64,000 nt of DNA. It comes from Chryseobacterium sp. MA9. GTDB lineage: Bacteria; Bacteroidota; Bacteroidia; Flavobacteriales; Weeksellaceae. Shown here in pieces: positions 41,537 to 50,784 of the stretch. Position numbers and translations under genes: made by a program. Below the pieces are notes generated by a model, which saw only the letters and a list, made by a program, of their open reading frames with translations, did no database searches and was not told the origin of the DNA. The stretch lies in the NCBI RefSeq assembly GCF_024399315.1, contig NZ_CP075170.1, positions 4,663,501 through 4,727,500 on the forward strand, in the 5' to 3' direction. Numbering within the stretch: position 1 is the first letter of the stretch; the number at the start of each line of letters is the position of its first letter.

Positions 41537-42721
41537 TTACACAAAATCATAAATCCCATCTTTCCATCCCAATACTTTAGAAGAGTCTGCTTTAAGCCAG
41601 TTTTTCAGGATCGTTGCATATACTTTTCTGAAATCTTCTTTGTAGATCAGGTCGCCCTCATTCAGATTCTGTAAATCAGGAAGAGCATTTAGTATGCCTT
41701 TCTTTTTAAGGTTTCCGCTTATAAAAAACATCTGATTGGCTGTTCCGTGATCCGTTCCGTTACTGGCATTCTGTGCAACACGGCGTCCGAATTCTGAAAA
41801 TGTCATCAGCAGGATATTATTGAAAAGACCATTGCTTTTCATATCGGTAACAAATGATTTTACAGCTTCATTGATGTCATTGAATAACTTCTTTTGCCTG
41901 TCATTCTGATTGACATGGGTGTCAAAACTTCCAATGGAAAGATAGTAAACCTGCGTATTGATGTCGGATTTTATTAAAGATGCAACGGTCTTAAAGTCTT
42001 TTCCCAACTGGGAATTAGGATAAATCTGTTCTGTCTTTTTGGCTTTGCTTTTCTCAAAAATATAATCAGCATTATTGATTGTTGAACCTAAAGTCTGATA
42101 AAGATAAGAAACTGTTTCATCGTCGTGATGATGGTCATAGAGAGATTTAAAATACTTTTCCTGACTGGTTTGGTAGAGTCTTTTAGGGTCTTTAAAGGCA
42201 AAAGCTTTATTATTTTCTCCTTTTAAAGCTAAGCTTAGCATATCATCTACTTCCAGTGCCTGGGTAGGATGGTCACAGCGATAGCATTCTTCGTCCAGAA
42301 AACGCCCCAGCCAGCCTGTTTCCAGAAACTGATCACTTCTGCTTGCCGACTGCCAGATATCCATACTTCGGAAATGAGATTTGTCGGGGTTGGGATATCC
42401 TACATTATTCATTACAGAAAGCTCCCCATGGTCAAAGAGCTCTTTAAAATAGGAGAGAGACGGATTGATTCCTGCCTCATCAGTCAATGGTATTGAATCC
42501 TGAATGGCAAGTGTTTTTCTTTCCCTGAAATAAATATCATTTTTAGCTGGAATGATGGTATTCAACCCATCGTTTCCACCAGTAAACTGAAGAACTACCA
42601 GAATATTCTGATTGGGATTCAGAGCTTCGTCCAGGGTCATGGCTTTTAAGAAATTGGGCATCAGCATAGAAGCGGTAGCCAGTGAACTTATCTTAAGGAA
42701 TTCTCTTCTTTTGATTAACAT
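41537..42721 (-). CDS. DUF1501 protein with Tat-like signal
   Basis: 394 residues. The N-terminus MLIKRREFLKISSLATASML has a twin-arginine-type RRxFLK motif. After it come the family landmarks NILVVLQFTGGNDGLNTIIP, SHFRSMDIWQSAS, GWLGRFLD and MTFSEFGRRVAQNASNGTDHG near 310-330, the last resembling alkaline-phosphatase-superfamily metal ligands. It pairs with a DUF1800 protein encoded 162 bases upstream on the same strand; such pairs are widespread and are often exported together. Substrate unknown. Confidence 0.92.
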   Translation of the reverse strand: MLIKRREFLKISSLATASMLMPNFLKAMTLDEALNPNQNILVVLQFTGGNDGLNTIIPAKNDIYFRERKTLAIQDSIPLTDEAGINPSLSYFKELFDHGELSVMNNVGYPNPDKSHFRSMDIWQSASRSDQFLETGWLGRFLDEECYRCDHPTQALEVDDMLSLALKGENNKAFAFKDPKRLYQTSQEKYFKSLYDHHHDDETVSYLYQTLGSTINNADYIFEKSKAKKTEQIYPNSQLGKDFKTVASLIKSDINTQVYYLSIGSFDTHVNQNDRQKKLFNDINEAVKSFVTDMKSNGLFNNILLMTFSEFGRRVAQNASNGTDHGTANQMFFISGNLKKKGILNALPDLQNLNEGDLIYKEDFRKVYATILKNWLKADSSKVLGWKDGIYDFV

Positions 42722-42883
42722 AATTTTGCTTTTAGGTTAAAGGTGGCTGATGATAGGTTGTAGGATTGGGTTGCATTTTTATTAAAGATTATTTTTTATA
42801 AAATTTTTATGGCAGAGAATAATAAATAAATTGTTGCAAATCTATACCGTGACCGATATTACCTGCTACCTAAAATCTTTTCC

Positions 42884-44263
42884 CTACATTAACTGATATT
42901 CCGGGGTAGACATCAGGTTGATGATATTCATTTTTATACTCTTGTCAGAAAAATTCTTTACTGAGTTCATATCCAAACTCTTAGTGTTCTGCAAAAGATA
43001 GTCTTCACAGTTTTTATTGGTGAAGAGTTTTTCAATACGCTCCCAGTTGATAGTAATATTCGGATTTTTAAAGCTTTTATTTAAAGCTGTTTCGTGGGAT
43101 TTCATTCCCATATCGATATCATCATCCTGCCGGGGACTGTATTCCAAAGGACGAAGCCCAGACCAGATCTGTGGAATCTGAAGTCTTACCATTAGGGTAG
43201 AACTGTCTATCCATGATTTTCCATTGGGCCATCCCGCAACATTGGGTGGATAAAGCAGCATCTGTCCCAATAATTTCTGATAAACGATGAGGTTTTCCGG
43301 GTTCTGAATATGCATGGGAAGTATCCTCATCATACCTACCATCAGCTCTACAGGAGATTTTATCCTGTTACCGATATTTTTTTGATCATAAAACCATGTG
43401 CTTGAAAAGATGTCAGTCATCAGTTTTTTGATGTCATATCCGGAATTGTAAAAACTGGTACTCAGCTTGCTGACAATATCCTGATCTACTTTTTCATTAA
43501 CGAAGAATTTATAGATTTTCGTTGTAATAAATTGTGCGGTCACTTTCTGTTCCAGAATAGTATTTAGTACATCACTTCCGCTGAAGTTACCTGTTTTTCC
43601 TAAAAAAGTTTTGGAACCCTCATCATGAAGATTTTTTCTTTCTTTAAAATTTCCTTCCTTATCATAGCTCCACCCGGTAAAAGCTCTTGCTCCTTCTCTT
43701 ACATCCTTTTCAGTGTAATTGCCTCTTCCCATGGTAAAGAGTTCCATGACCTCGCGGGCAAAATTCTCATTAGGATGATCCTTTTTATTCTGTTGATTAT
43801 TTAGAAAATTAAGCATGGCTGGCGACTGGCTCACTTCAAAAAGCAGATCTTTGAAATTTCCCAGCGCATTCTTTCGGATGGTATTTAAAAGCTGTTTGTT
43901 GAATTTTGGATTAACTACTCTTGAGGCGAAATGTCCATGCCAGAAAAAGGCCATCTTTTCCCTCATCTGTTCCTTGCTGTTGACGATTGTATTCAGAAAA
44001 TTGAGGTTAAGTTCATTATTTTGCTCTCTGTTGAGTCGCTGCATTTCTTTTTTCTTTTCCGCAGGAGCCGTACTGTTCATGTAATCTGCTGCCGAATCGG
44101 GATCAGGCGTATCATAAGTGATCTCATTGAAGCTGCCCTCATTTAATAATTCAGCCATTAAGGTTTTAATGCTTTTATTTTTCAAGTCATCAATTTGATG
44201 AATGCCAATACCGAAACCTGCGCGCCAAAGAAGATGCTTGTTTTTTAATAATGAATCAGCCAT
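42884..44263 (-). CDS. DUF1800 protein
   Basis: 459 residues, no signal peptide seen. Family motifs: HLLWRAGFG at the start, MAFFWHGHF, MLNFLNNQQNKKDHPNENFA, then REVMELFTMGRGNYTEKDVREGARAFTGW, and VAGWPNGKSWID near 345. Almost always encoded next to a DUF1501 protein, as here. The absence of an export signal means that it may travel with the Tat-targeted partner or act in the cytoplasm. The region upstream holds repeats but no other gene. Confidence 0.92.
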   Translation of the reverse strand: MADSLLKNKHLLWRAGFGIGIHQIDDLKNKSIKTLMAELLNEGSFNEITYDTPDPDSAADYMNSTAPAEKKKEMQRLNREQNNELNLNFLNTIVNSKEQMREKMAFFWHGHFASRVVNPKFNKQLLNTIRKNALGNFKDLLFEVSQSPAMLNFLNNQQNKKDHPNENFAREVMELFTMGRGNYTEKDVREGARAFTGWSYDKEGNFKERKNLHDEGSKTFLGKTGNFSGSDVLNTILEQKVTAQFITTKIYKFFVNEKVDQDIVSKLSTSFYNSGYDIKKLMTDIFSSTWFYDQKNIGNRIKSPVELMVGMMRILPMHIQNPENLIVYQKLLGQMLLYPPNVAGWPNGKSWIDSSTLMVRLQIPQIWSGLRPLEYSPRQDDDIDMGMKSHETALNKSFKNPNITINWERIEKLFTNKNCEDYLLQNTKSLDMNSVKNFSDKSIKMNIINLMSTPEYQLM

Positions 44264-44670
44264 TGTGGGGAATTTATTTTTTGATGTATTTTGAAGAAAA
44301 AGGCTAAAATGATAACGGGTTAAGGATTGTTAATATTGTCGTGTCCGCTGGAAGCTGGAAGAATGAAGCTGGGAGTTATAGCTGTAGGAAGGAGAAATTT
44401 TCTTTTATTCTAATCATAACAGATGTGGGTTTTTATATAACAGTATATTACTTCCGGCCTCCATCTTCTTGCTTGCTTCTTTTTTCTTTAATTCACTTTT
44501 TGGGATCAATTTTTTGATAATTTTTGTTAAACAAATATTTAAATTTTGTTAAAAATAAGATATTGATATTCATTGTTTTATGGTTTTTCGTGATGTTAAA
44601 ATCAAAGTAAAACGCTTGCTTGGCATGATTTTTACATCCTCTTGTTTAGTAAAATTTAAAAATTAGAGTT
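44264..44670. other. Non-coding stretch with degenerate repeat
   Basis: Bases 44340-44475 carry GCTGGAAGCTGGAAGAATGA and CTTCCGGCCTCCATCTTCTT, similar in style to the tracts at 26585 and 30585. The rest is AT-rich leader of the porin-like gene. No ORF. Confidence 0.4.
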
Positions 44671-45234
44671 ATGAAAATGTTTAAACAAGCAATAGTACTG
44701 GCTGGTATTTTAACAGCAGGTATAGCAAGCGCCCAAAGTTCTCAGATGAATAATATGATCAAAGTAGGTGCAAATGTTGGTTTAGCAGTTCCCGCTGATA
44801 ATCTTTCCGCTGCAGTAGGAGTGGATGTAGCTTACCAAAACCTGATTACACCAGGATTTGGATTAGGTATTGCATCAGGATATACTCACTACTTTGGAAA
44901 AGAGAACAACGGATATAAAAATAATGATGTAGGAGTAGTTCCTGTAGCCGCTTTAATCAGAATTTATCCAAAACAAACCGGCTTCTATTTCGGAACAGAC
45001 TTAGGGTATGGTTTCTTAGTAGGAGATAAAACGGTTGCATCCAACACCAATGTTGAAAGAGCAAGCGGAGGTTTCTACCTTAAACCGGAGATCGGTTACC
45101 ACAACAGAGACTGGAATTTCTTCGTACAATACCAAAAGGTTTTTGTAGGAACAAAAGGAGATTTACCTGGTCAGGACTATAATGTGGGGAATATCGGTGT
45201 AGGATTCGGTTACAATATTCCATTAGGAAAGTAG
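44671..45234 (+). CDS. Small outer-membrane beta-barrel protein
   Basis: 187 residues with a signal peptide (MKMFKQAIVLAGILTAGIAS, cleavage at ASA-Q near residue 21). The mature part alternates short strands with glycine-rich turns (GLGIASGYTHYFG, GFYFGTDLGYGFLVG, DWNFFVQYQKVFVG) and ends in VGFGYNIPLGK, the pattern of an eight-stranded OmpA/OprF-type barrel. Role probably structural or permeability related. The start agrees with the signal peptide; a terminator follows. Confidence 0.85.
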   Translation: MKMFKQAIVLAGILTAGIASAQSSQMNNMIKVGANVGLAVPADNLSAAVGVDVAYQNLITPGFGLGIASGYTHYFGKENNGYKNNDVGVVPVAALIRIYPKQTGFYFGTDLGYGFLVGDKTVASNTNVERASGGFYLKPEIGYHNRDWNFFVQYQKVFVGTKGDLPGQDYNVGNIGVGFGYNIPLGK

Positions 45235-45266
45235 TTAGATTTAATATATAAACAATTATTAACCAA

Positions 45267-45297
45267 AACCTTTTCACGAAAGTGGAAAGGTTTTTTT
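45267..45297 (+). terminator. Terminator of the porin-like gene
   Basis: Stem AACCTTTTCAC / GTGGAAAGGTT (G-U pairs) and seven T. Its location shows that a frame starting at 45282 is not a usable start for the glucokinase gene. Confidence 0.85.
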
Positions 45298-45327
45298 GTT
45301 CTGTGCATGATTTACAAAAACTATTAT

Positions 45328-45335
45328 TATATTTG
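45328..45335 (+). promoter_or_regulatory. -7 element of the glk promoter
   Basis: TATATTTG, exact TAnnTTTG, 15 bases before the ATG at 45351; the -33 part is not clear. Confidence 0.5.
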
Positions 45336-45350
45336 GTAAAATTTGAGGTT

Positions 45351-46400
45351 ATGATTCTGAATCCAAAATTTCCACTTTATTTACCAGGAGTAGAGAACAG
45401 TAATAATGATAATGTTTCTATCATTGGGGCAAGTCTCCGTGAAGATATAACAATCTTAGGCTATTTCGTTTCCGGGAACGGAGGTCTTGAGATAAAAGTA
45501 CAAAATAAATATGCAACCAAAGAATACGCTTCTTTTTCAGATATTTTAAAGAAGTTTATTCAGGATAACCAATTGCAAAATATAAAGCGTCTGGGAATGG
45601 CAGTTCCAGGTCCTGTACTTGACGGGAAAAGCAGTCCTGTAAGATTGGGCTGGAATTTAGATGTTGAAGAATATGCCCGTGATTTCGGGTTCGAAAAAGT
45701 AGACATGCTGAACGACCTTGAGGCTTCTGCCTACGGAATGGCTCTTCTTGAAGATAACGATCTTGAAGCTATTTATACAGGAGGACATCTTGAAAAAGGA
45801 AATGTAGCGGTTCTTGCTCCCGGAAACGGATTGGGTGAAGCCGGATATTTCTTTGACGGAAAATACCTGAGACCTTTCGCTACAGAAGGTGGACACTCAG
45901 AATTTTCACCAAGAACCAATGTAGAAGTTGAATTTTACCAGTTCCTAAATAATATATATGGTATTGTAAGCTGGGAAAATGTACTTTCCAAGTCAGGACT
46001 ATTCAATATCTATAGATTTTTAAGAGATGTGAAAAGACATCCTGAACCAGAATGGCTGGGAGAGCGTCTTGCACAAGGGAATTTTGTGGAAGAGTTGTAC
46101 AAAGCTGCCGTAGAGGAAAATGTTTTGATCTGTAGAATTGCTTTAGATACTTTCCTTGAGTTTCTGGCAAGAGAAGCCAATAACCTTACTTTAAAGCTTA
46201 AGGCTACAGGAGGACTACTGATTGCCGGGGATATTCCACAGATTGTAAGAGAATACATTGACAAGGCAAAATTCTATGAGAAGTTTAAGATCAGTGATAA
46301 AATGGAGGAGATGCTTAGAAGTACTCCTATCTATCTGGTCAAGCAAAATCACACCGCATTAAATGGTATAGCGCTTTATACGGCTTACTATCAAGTATAA
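45351..46400 (+). CDS. glk: Glucokinase (Glk family, PF02685-type)
   Basis: 349 residues from the ATG at 45351; a longer in-frame reading would start inside the terminator of the preceding gene. Motifs of the Glk family: IGASLREDITILGYFV near the phosphate-binding start, MAVPGPVLDGK, LNDLEASAYGMALL (with the catalytic Asp), VAVLAPGNGLGEAGY (GTGLG-like adenosine motif) and EGGHSEFSPR. It phosphorylates glucose with ATP to glucose-6-phosphate. Sugar import by the FucP-type permease at 15-16 kb would supply its substrate. Confidence 0.9.
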   Translation: MILNPKFPLYLPGVENSNNDNVSIIGASLREDITILGYFVSGNGGLEIKVQNKYATKEYASFSDILKKFIQDNQLQNIKRLGMAVPGPVLDGKSSPVRLGWNLDVEEYARDFGFEKVDMLNDLEASAYGMALLEDNDLEAIYTGGHLEKGNVAVLAPGNGLGEAGYFFDGKYLRPFATEGGHSEFSPRTNVEVEFYQFLNNIYGIVSWENVLSKSGLFNIYRFLRDVKRHPEPEWLGERLAQGNFVEELYKAAVEENVLICRIALDTFLEFLAREANNLTLKLKATGGLLIAGDIPQIVREYIDKAKFYEKFKISDKMEEMLRSTPIYLVKQNHTALNGIALYTAYYQV

Positions 46401-46405
46401 AACAG

Positions 46406-46432
46406 AGCTCCGAAGAAATTCGGAGTTTTTTT
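46406..46432 (+). terminator. Terminator of glk
   Basis: Stem CTCCGAA / TTCGGAG with GAAA loop and T-run. Confidence 0.9.
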
Positions 46433-46505
46433 ATGAGATGATATTATTCATGAAAATAATAAATTTTATTGATGTACATCAATGAAATCTATTGGATAAG
46501 ATACC

Positions 46506-46513
46506 TACCTTTG
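46506..46513 (+). promoter_or_regulatory. -7 element before the first YceI gene
   Basis: TACCTTTG, exact match to TAnnTTTG, 31 bases before the ATG. Confidence 0.5.
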
Positions 46514-46543
46514 TCTCATTAAATAAGTAAATAACTCTATTCA

Positions 46544-47110
46544 ATGAAAAAAATATTTTTATTAGCAGTTTTAGCTGGTGGTTTAGCTTTCGGACAGTCC
46601 AAAAAAGTAGTAGCGTCTGATGTTCACTGGTGGGGATACAAAGTAGCAAAATCTGAGGCAAGCTCTCATGATGGTACCGTGAAAGTGAAGTCTGGAGATA
46701 TGATTATGAAAGGAAACCAATTGGTAGGAGGAAGCTTCGTGTTGGATATGACTTCTATCAGCTCTACTGACCTTACAGGAGAATATCAGCAAAAACTGAA
46801 CGGACACCTTAAGAATGGTGACTTCTTTGAAGTTGAAAAATTCCCTACTGCAAGCTTCAAAATTACAGGAGTAAAGAAAAACAACGATAAAGTTTATAAC
46901 TCTCTTGTAACCGGAAACCTTACTGTAAAAGGAAAAACAAGCCCAATCTCTTTCCCTGCTAAGATTTCTTACAGCAAAGGAGTAGTAAGTTTAGTATCAA
47001 ACAAATTCTCTTTCGACAGACAAAAATTTGATGTAGCTTACAAGTCTACAATGCAGGATGTTTTTGTGAAAGATGATATTGATATGCTTGTAAAGGTAAC
47101 TGCTCAATAA
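46544..47110 (+). CDS. YceI-family lipid-binding-like protein
   Basis: 188 residues with a signal peptide (MKKIFLLAVLAGGLAFGQ). The YceI pattern follows: VHWWGYKVAKSEASSHDGTV, SFVLDMTSIS, HLKNGDFFEVEKFPTASFKI, LTVKGKTSPISFPAKI and FSFDRQKFDVAY. The family forms a lipocalin-like barrel that binds isoprenoid or amide ligands in the periplasm. Paralog of the next gene, which is a separate unit because a terminator lies between. Confidence 0.94.
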   Translation: MKKIFLLAVLAGGLAFGQSKKVVASDVHWWGYKVAKSEASSHDGTVKVKSGDMIMKGNQLVGGSFVLDMTSISSTDLTGEYQQKLNGHLKNGDFFEVEKFPTASFKITGVKKNNDKVYNSLVTGNLTVKGKTSPISFPAKISYSKGVVSLVSNKFSFDRQKFDVAYKSTMQDVFVKDDIDMLVKVTAQ

Positions 47111-47131
47111 ATTAATCAAAAAAAGATTGTT

Positions 47132-47160
47132 AAAAGTGTAGAAGTTCTACACTTTTTTTT
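47132..47160 (+). terminator. Terminator of the first YceI gene
   Basis: Stem AAAAGTGTAG / CTACACTTTT followed by T-run. Confidence 0.85.
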
Positions 47161-47188
47161 ATTTTTGTTGAATTGTAAATAAAAAAGA

Positions 47189-47815
47189 ATGAAAAGATTA
47201 CTATTGTTTGCTATGGTGTGCGCAAGTATATCATTTGTTTCTGCCCAAAAGAAATTTGATAAGGTTGCAAAAGTGACTTCATCAGAGATCAGATGGTGGG
47301 GGTATAAGGTGGTAAAAACCGAGGCTTCTTCCCACTCAGGAACAGTAAAGCTAAAGAGCGGAAAATTCAACTTTGACCACACGGTTCTGGTAGATGGAGA
47401 GTTTGTAATAGATATGAGAAGTATGATGGCGGGAGATGTTTCTGATGAAGATCAGATCAAGCTTACCAACGACCTGAAAAGCACAAACTTCTTTGAAGTA
47501 AAAAAATTCCCTATTGCAAAATTCCATTTGACTAAAATTATTCCTTTAGCAAACAGTGAATACAATTCTACCGTGTACGGTGACCTTACCCTTAAAGGTG
47601 TGAGAAAAACAATCTCTTTCCCTGCAAATGTATATGTTACTCAGTTCACAACATCTATTGAGTCTGCGAAATTCTCTCTGAACAGAAGAGATTTCAAAGT
47701 ATTCTACCAGTCTTCATTGAAAGATTATTTCATTAAGAACGAAATGGATATCCAATTCAAAGTTACTACAGAAATGCTGGATAACGAGAATAGAGTTCCG
47801 AAGAAGAAAAAATAA
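47189..47815 (+). CDS. YceI-family protein, second copy
   Basis: 208 residues with a signal peptide (MKRLLLFAMVCASISFVSAQ). It shows the same pattern as the previous protein (IRWWGYKVVKTEASSHSGTV, LKSTNFFEVKKFPIAKFHL, LTLKGVRKTISFPANV) and a longer, lysine-rich C-terminus. The two genes most likely arose by tandem duplication. Confidence 0.94.
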   Translation: MKRLLLFAMVCASISFVSAQKKFDKVAKVTSSEIRWWGYKVVKTEASSHSGTVKLKSGKFNFDHTVLVDGEFVIDMRSMMAGDVSDEDQIKLTNDLKSTNFFEVKKFPIAKFHLTKIIPLANSEYNSTVYGDLTLKGVRKTISFPANVYVTQFTTSIESAKFSLNRRDFKVFYQSSLKDYFIKNEMDIQFKVTTEMLDNENRVPKKKK

Positions 47816-47845
47816 GATTGAATATACAATCCATATAAAAAAAAC

Positions 47846-47873
47846 GAGCAGTTCATCAGAGCTGCTCATTTTT
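47846..47873 (+). terminator. Terminator of the second YceI gene
   Basis: Stem GAGCAG / CTGCTC and T-run. Confidence 0.8.
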
Positions 47874-47945
47874 TATGCTTTTTTGAAATCAAAGATTTGC
47901 AGTAACCCATTCCTTGTTTCTCTGTATTTTTTATAAATTCGTAGT

Positions 47946-48593
47946 ATGAAAATTTATATCGTTAGCGGTCTGGGAGCAGACTTTAAAGTCCTTGAAAGAA
48001 TAGAGTTTCCCAAACACTGTGAATTGATTTTTATAGACTGGCTTATTCCTGAAAAAAATGAGCCTTTCGATGCCTATGTCAAAAGAATGGCGGAAAAAGT
48101 AGATGATTCTGAGCCGTTCTGCCTGTTAGGATATTCTTTTGGAGGAATTATTGTACAGGAAATCAATTTATTGAAACCTGCGGAGAAAGTAGTTATCCTG
48201 GGAAGTATAAAATCTGACAAAGAAAAATCTAAATTTATAAAGACAGGTGAAGTTACCAAAATCCCCAGAATATTACCTGTAGGCTTGTTCAACGATAAGG
48301 CCGCCAATGTATATGCTGTTATCCGAAAGCTTTTTGATCCTAAAAATCCAAAACTTCTGCAATATTTTAAAGTAAGAGATCCTTATTATCTGAAATGGTC
48401 TGTAGAAAAAGTTTCCGAATGGAAGTTTGATGAAAATCCCAATGTGATTCAGATATTGGGTGATAAAGACATTGTTTTTCCCATTCGTTATTCCAAACCG
48501 GATTACGTAATAAAAGGAGGAACGCATCTTTTTCCGGCTACGAAATCCAAAGAAGTTTCCAAAATACTGAATGAAGTATTTTGTGAAAATTGA
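47946..48593 (+). CDS. Alpha/beta hydrolase
   Basis: 215 residues, no signal peptide. The nucleophile elbow is LLGYSFGGIIVQEI (GxSxG near residue 60); the remaining triad would be an Asp in LGDKDIVFP near 180 and the His in KGGTHLFPA near 197, which fits the fold's order. Substrate not deducible. It is followed by amtB after 103 bases, without a terminator, but functional linkage is unlikely. Confidence 0.88.
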   Translation: MKIYIVSGLGADFKVLERIEFPKHCELIFIDWLIPEKNEPFDAYVKRMAEKVDDSEPFCLLGYSFGGIIVQEINLLKPAEKVVILGSIKSDKEKSKFIKTGEVTKIPRILPVGLFNDKAANVYAVIRKLFDPKNPKLLQYFKVRDPYYLKWSVEKVSEWKFDENPNVIQILGDKDIVFPIRYSKPDYVIKGGTHLFPATKSKEVSKILNEVFCEN

Positions 48594-48696
48594 AAGTATT
48601 ATTTGTAAAATGGTTTTTTTTATAGGGGTGTATGTGATAAAAGTATGATTGTTATGGAATTTATATTTAAATTTGATAGGGTTAAATATAAATTTT

Positions 48697-50040
48697 ATGA
48701 AAATAGGATTAAAATGGATCGTTTCATTCTCTGTTATCACACTTGTAGCAATCGGAGGTTTGTTCTGGAATCCGGCTGCGGATATTCCTGATACAGGAGA
48801 ATTTTTAACTGAAGATAAAATCGTAGGTGCTGATGTCGCCTGGATTCTTGCCGCCGCAGGACTTGTTCTGTTAATGACACCGGGACTTTCCTTCTTTTAT
48901 GGAGGAATGGTTGGCAGAAAAAATGTGATTTCTACCATGTTACAGAGTTTTATCGCCTTAGGAGTGATCTCTATGGTATGGGTGGTAGTAGGTTTTTCTT
49001 TGTCTTTCGGTGAATCTTTGGGTGTTACCATTGCCGGGAAACATTATGGTATCATTGGAAACCCTCTCAGTTATCCCTTTTTTAACGGAGTAGGGAATCT
49101 ACCTCATAAAATGATGGCTCCTACTATTCCTTTTATCCTTTTTGCTTTATTTCAAATGAAATTTGCCGTTATTACTCCGGCAATTATTACGGGATCGTTT
49201 GCAGAAAGGGTTCGTTTTATTTCTTATTTATTATTCATTGTCCTTTTCAGCATTTTTATTTATACACCGCTTTGTCATATGGTATGGCATCCTGATGGTC
49301 TTTTGAACAAATATTTTGGAGTAAAAGACTTCGCAGGAGGAACTGTAGTGCATATGAGTGCGGGATTTGCAGCACTTGCCGGAGCCATGGTGGTTGGAAA
49401 CAGAAAAAATCCGCATCATGAGCCTTCCAATATTCCGTATGTACTTCTGGGAACAGGAATGCTGTGGTTCGGATGGTTCGGATTTAATGCAGGATCTGCA
49501 CTGAGTGCTTCTGCTTCTGCAGCTACAGCTTTTGGAACGACTACAATAGCCTCTGCTTCTGCGATGATGACCTGGATATTTTTTGACAGAATTAATGGGA
49601 GAAGTGTTTCCGCTTTGGGAGCCTGCATCGGAGCTGTGGTAGGACTTGTAGCGATTACTCCCGGATGTGGTTTTGTGAGTATTCAGGAAAGTCTTTTTAT
49701 CGGATTTATTACTGCTGTAGTTTCTAATATAATGGTGAACTGGAAAGTTTTAAAGAAAGTAGATGATACATTGGATGTCTTTGCCTGTCATGGAGTAGGA
49801 GGAATTATGGGAATGATTCTTACCGCCATCTTTGCCCATGGTGAAAAAGCGAGTCTGCTTCACGGAGGAATTAATGTTTTTCTTCATCATATGGCTGCAC
49901 TAGTTTTGGTTTCCGTTTTTACATTTTTCGGTTCGCTGCTTTTGTATAAGATTACAAATTCTATTATTACTCTCAGAGTTTCAGAAGAATCTGAAAATAA
50001 AGGTCTTGATCTTTCTCAGCATGAGGAAAGTTTCAGCTGA
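48697..50040 (+). CDS. amtB: Ammonium transporter
   Basis: 447 residues from the ATG at 48697 (MKIGLKWIVSFSVIT), preferred because the upstream in-frame ATG at 48649 adds an atypical stretch. 11 membrane helices. Signature blocks: AWILAAAGLVLLMTPGLSFF, GGMVGRKNV, HPDGLLNKYFGVKDFAGGTV-VHMSAG, and DVFACHGVGGIMG near 385 with the second pore histidine. It conducts NH3/NH4+ across the inner membrane. No glnK (PII) gene follows. Confidence 0.95.
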   Translation: MKIGLKWIVSFSVITLVAIGGLFWNPAADIPDTGEFLTEDKIVGADVAWILAAAGLVLLMTPGLSFFYGGMVGRKNVISTMLQSFIALGVISMVWVVVGFSLSFGESLGVTIAGKHYGIIGNPLSYPFFNGVGNLPHKMMAPTIPFILFALFQMKFAVITPAIITGSFAERVRFISYLLFIVLFSIFIYTPLCHMVWHPDGLLNKYFGVKDFAGGTVVHMSAGFAALAGAMVVGNRKNPHHEPSNIPYVLLGTGMLWFGWFGFNAGSALSASASAATAFGTTTIASASAMMTWIFFDRINGRSVSALGACIGAVVGLVAITPGCGFVSIQESLFIGFITAVVSNIMVNWKVLKKVDDTLDVFACHGVGGIMGMILTAIFAHGEKASLLHGGINVFLHHMAALVLVSVFTFFGSLLLYKITNSIITLRVSEESENKGLDLSQHEESFS

Positions 50041-50046
50041 TAAAAA

Positions 50047-50074
50047 CAGGGCATAAGTATTGACTAATGCCCTG
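50047..50074. terminator. Hairpin after amtB
   Basis: Perfect stem CAGGGCAT / ATGCCCTG between convergent genes, but without a good T-run on the plus strand. Confidence 0.5.
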
Positions 50075-50100
50075 AGTAATATATTCAAATCAAAAATGAT

Positions 50101-50724
50101 TTATTGAATTGATTCAATCGCTTCAAATATTTTATTTTTTGAATTTTCAAAAACTTCACCTCCAAATTCTTCATTATCTAAGGAATAAACCGTAATATCA
50201 TTCACACCCATGATCCCGAAAATATGTTTCAGATAGGTAGTTTGAAAATTGATATGTCCGTTCTTTTCATTTTCTCCATATCCGGTATCACCGCGTGTTG
50301 AGAGGATAAACATTTTTTTGTTTTCAAGGAGACCTACGTAATCACCATCCGGAACTCCGGATCTGAATTTCCAGGTTTCATTAATCCGCATTACCTGGTC
50401 AATATAAGCCTTCAATCCGGCCGGAATAGACCAGTTATACATTGGAGTTCCGATGACATATAGATCATGCTCTCTGAGTTCTTTTACCAGTTCATTACTA
50501 AGCTGTAAAGGTTTTTGATTTTCTTCAGTTCTGTTTTCAGGTTTCTTGAATGCTCCTGCTATCCAGGATTCATCAATATTGGGAATAGTATCAGTTCCGG
50601 CTTCTCTGTAGGTGAAAGTGTCAAGTGGATATTTTGTTTTCCAGTTTTCAACGAAAAGCTGGGTTAGTTTTCTGCTGTAAGATCTTTCATTTCTTACACT
50701 GGCATTGATAATCAATATTTTCAT
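50101..50724 (-). CDS. azoR: FMN-dependent NADH-azoreductase / flavodoxin-fold oxidoreductase
   Basis: 207 residues. Flavodoxin-like start MKILIINASVRNERSYSRKL (phosphate-binding loop), then GTPMYNWSIPAGLKAYIDQV, the PMYN motif that binds the flavin ring in AzoR enzymes, and STRGDTGYG, a second FMN loop. It reduces quinones and azo dyes with NAD(P)H. A Crp/Fnr-type regulator starts about 60 bases upstream on the same strand. Confidence 0.9.
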   Translation of the reverse strand: MKILIINASVRNERSYSRKLTQLFVENWKTKYPLDTFTYREAGTDTIPNIDESWIAGAFKKPENRTEENQKPLQLSNELVKELREHDLYVIGTPMYNWSIPAGLKAYIDQVMRINETWKFRSGVPDGDYVGLLENKKMFILSTRGDTGYGENEKNGHINFQTTYLKHIFGIMGVNDITVYSLDNEEFGGEVFENSKNKIFEAIESIQ

Positions 50725-50784
50725 TTGTTAAGAATTTATAACAGCAAAATTCCTGATTATTTATTCCTGAAAAATTGATCTAGT

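Noticed and set aside
45282..45351. Upstream start for glucokinase
   Set aside because: It lies within the preceding gene's terminator hairpin and adds non-conserved residues; the promoter -7 element is downstream of it.
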